Part shown: piece after piece, positions 40,597-41,263 of the stretch
Numbering within the stretch: the stretch's first letter is position 1
Layout: each line of letters begins with the position of its first letter
Source: Chloroflexi bacterium bin125
GTDB lineage: Bacteria; Chloroflexota; Dehalococcoidia; Bin125
Reading direction: 5' to 3'
Assembly (NCBI GenBank): GCA_002239025.1
Contig: MPNM01000026.1
Location: forward strand, 1 to 41,263
DNA: 41,263 nt
Position numbers and translations under genes: made by a program
The notes under the pieces: generated by a model
Told to the model about the DNA's origin: nothing
What the model saw: only the letters and a program-made list of their open reading frames with translations
Database searches by the model: none

Positions 40597-41187
40597 ATGG
40601 CCGACGATTATCCGGTTGACGTTCTGCGAGTGATTGACGGGGACTCCGTCAAGGTGCGGCTGCCCGGGGGAGATGAGCACTCGGTGCGAATGTATGGGAT
40701 TGATGCGCCGGAGAAGGACCAGCGGTCGGGTGGCGACTCGCACGACTATCTGCAGCGGGTGGTGCGGAGTCGGCGCGAATGGCGATTGCGGGTGGTTGAC
40801 GTCGACCGCTATCAGCGGCTGGTCGGAGTGCTGTATCCGGAGGGCGGATCCGTGCGGGATTCAGCCAATCACGCGATGGTCGAGTCGGGCTTGGCGTACT
40901 GGTATCGGGAGTACGGCGGCGAAGAGTTGGGCTTTGACGACTCTGAACGTTATGCCAAGCGCGAGCGGGCTGGAGTGTGGGGCCAGAAGAACTCCGTCAA
41001 GCCCTGGGATCATCGACGGGCGAAGCGGGCTGATCAGAAGCGTCGTCGTGAGGCGGCGGAGTCGCCGTGGGTGGTGCTGATTGGTGGGATGTTCAAGCTG
41101 ATTGGGGCGATCTTGATGGCGTTGCTGAAGGCGTCGTCGAGTTCGGGTGGTCGTCGGCGACGTCGGCGTCGACGTCGGGGGTGGTGA
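40597..41187 (+). CDS. Thermonuclease-fold (SNase-like) protein with membrane tail
   Basis: 196 aa from the ATG at 40,597; the longer frame is antisense to the hydrolase. Staphylococcal-nuclease-like: VIDGDSVKV (D14, D16), R31 and E39 in VRMYGIDAPE spaced 8 apart as Arg35/Glu43 are, and R74 in DRYQRLVGVLY (Arg87 equivalent), so the catalytic set is present. No signal peptide. After residue ~147 come a basic linker, a hydrophobic helix (WVVLIGGMFKLIGAILMALL) and a tail with nine arginines in a row. The tail suggests membrane anchoring with a basic nucleic-acid-binding end; this is inference. Confidence 0.88.
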   Translation: MADDYPVDVLRVIDGDSVKVRLPGGDEHSVRMYGIDAPEKDQRSGGDSHDYLQRVVRSRREWRLRVVDVDRYQRLVGVLYPEGGSVRDSANHAMVESGLAYWYREYGGEELGFDDSERYAKRERAGVWGQKNSVKPWDHRRAKRADQKRRREAAESPWVVLIGGMFKLIGAILMALLKASSSSGGRRRRRRRRRGW

Positions 41188-41205
41188 GTCCTCGAGCAGG
41201 CGGGG

Positions 41206-41251
41206 AGGGACCCCCTCCGCCTTCGGCACCTCCCCCTGCGAGGGGGAGGAA
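41206..41251. repeat. Dispersed palindromic repeat at the window end
   Basis: GGGACCCCCTCCGCCTTCGG, CACCTCCCCCTGCGAGGGGGAGG. It follows the thermonuclease-like gene; the window ends 12 nt later. Confidence 0.75.
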
Positions 41252-41263
41252 AGAATGCGAGCC

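Overview
The window is high-GC bacterial chromosome. Its gene content is luciferase-like flavin/F420 oxidoreductases, CaiB/BaiF CoA-transferases, three crotonase-fold proteins, an SDR, an amidase, an M28-like protein, a family-5 solute-binding lipoprotein and ferritin-like oxygenase candidates, with very many short dispersed palindromes. That mix resembles marine Chloroflexota (SAR202/Dehalococcoidia-like). The assignment is an inference from gene content; no rRNA or other taxonomic marker is present.

Layout. 0.2-2.6 kb: an orphan phage-type terminase large subunit, whose nuclease domain is interrupted in frame by about 460 bp of dispersed repeats, and a divergent small acidic protein. 2.9-12.7 kb: a complete phosphate-starvation locus on the minus strand, in transcription order phoB-like regulator, phoR-like kinase, pstS, pstC, pstA, pstB, phoU and a small membrane protein. 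Its PstS is a single lipoprotein with two near-identical phosphate-binding domains. An 11-bp-periodic PHO-box-like array lies upstream of pstS and a weaker one upstream of the regulator. 12.8-18.1 kb: an LLM oxidoreductase, an isochorismatase-fold hydrolase, a DinB protein, an apparently AT-richer cassette (small ORF, HAD phosphatase, DUF429) and a crotonase. 18.2-22.7 kb: a solute-binding lipoprotein and two tandem ferritin-like paralogues, the first with a full E/ExxH/E/ExxH diiron signature and the second missing most ligands, which suggests a catalytic plus non-catalytic pair. 22.9-29.1 kb: MBL hydrolase, SDR, CoA-transferase, GIY-YIG protein, M28-like protein with a degraded metal site, and an SsuD-like monooxygenase.

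29.6-32.6 kb is an apparently AT-richer accessory island: a HEPN-type protein (RX4H motif) converging on a beta-order DNA methyltransferase fused to a C-terminal HNH nuclease domain. This is the best candidate for an undescribed defence-type pair. 32.7-41.2 kb returns to catabolic genes: crotonase, CoA-transferase with a coupled unknown protein, crotonase, a small GatC/AtzG-like protein overlapping an amidase, a Gfo/Idh/MocA oxidoreductase, an alpha/beta hydrolase, and a thermonuclease-fold protein with a membrane segment and a poly-Arg tail.

At least four dispersed repeat families punctuate the intergenic gaps, some in REP/BIME-like inverted pairs. No tRNA, rRNA, CRISPR array or transposase was seen. 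Start positions were chosen by ribosome binding site and family alignment; for many genes the true start is well inside the longest open frame.
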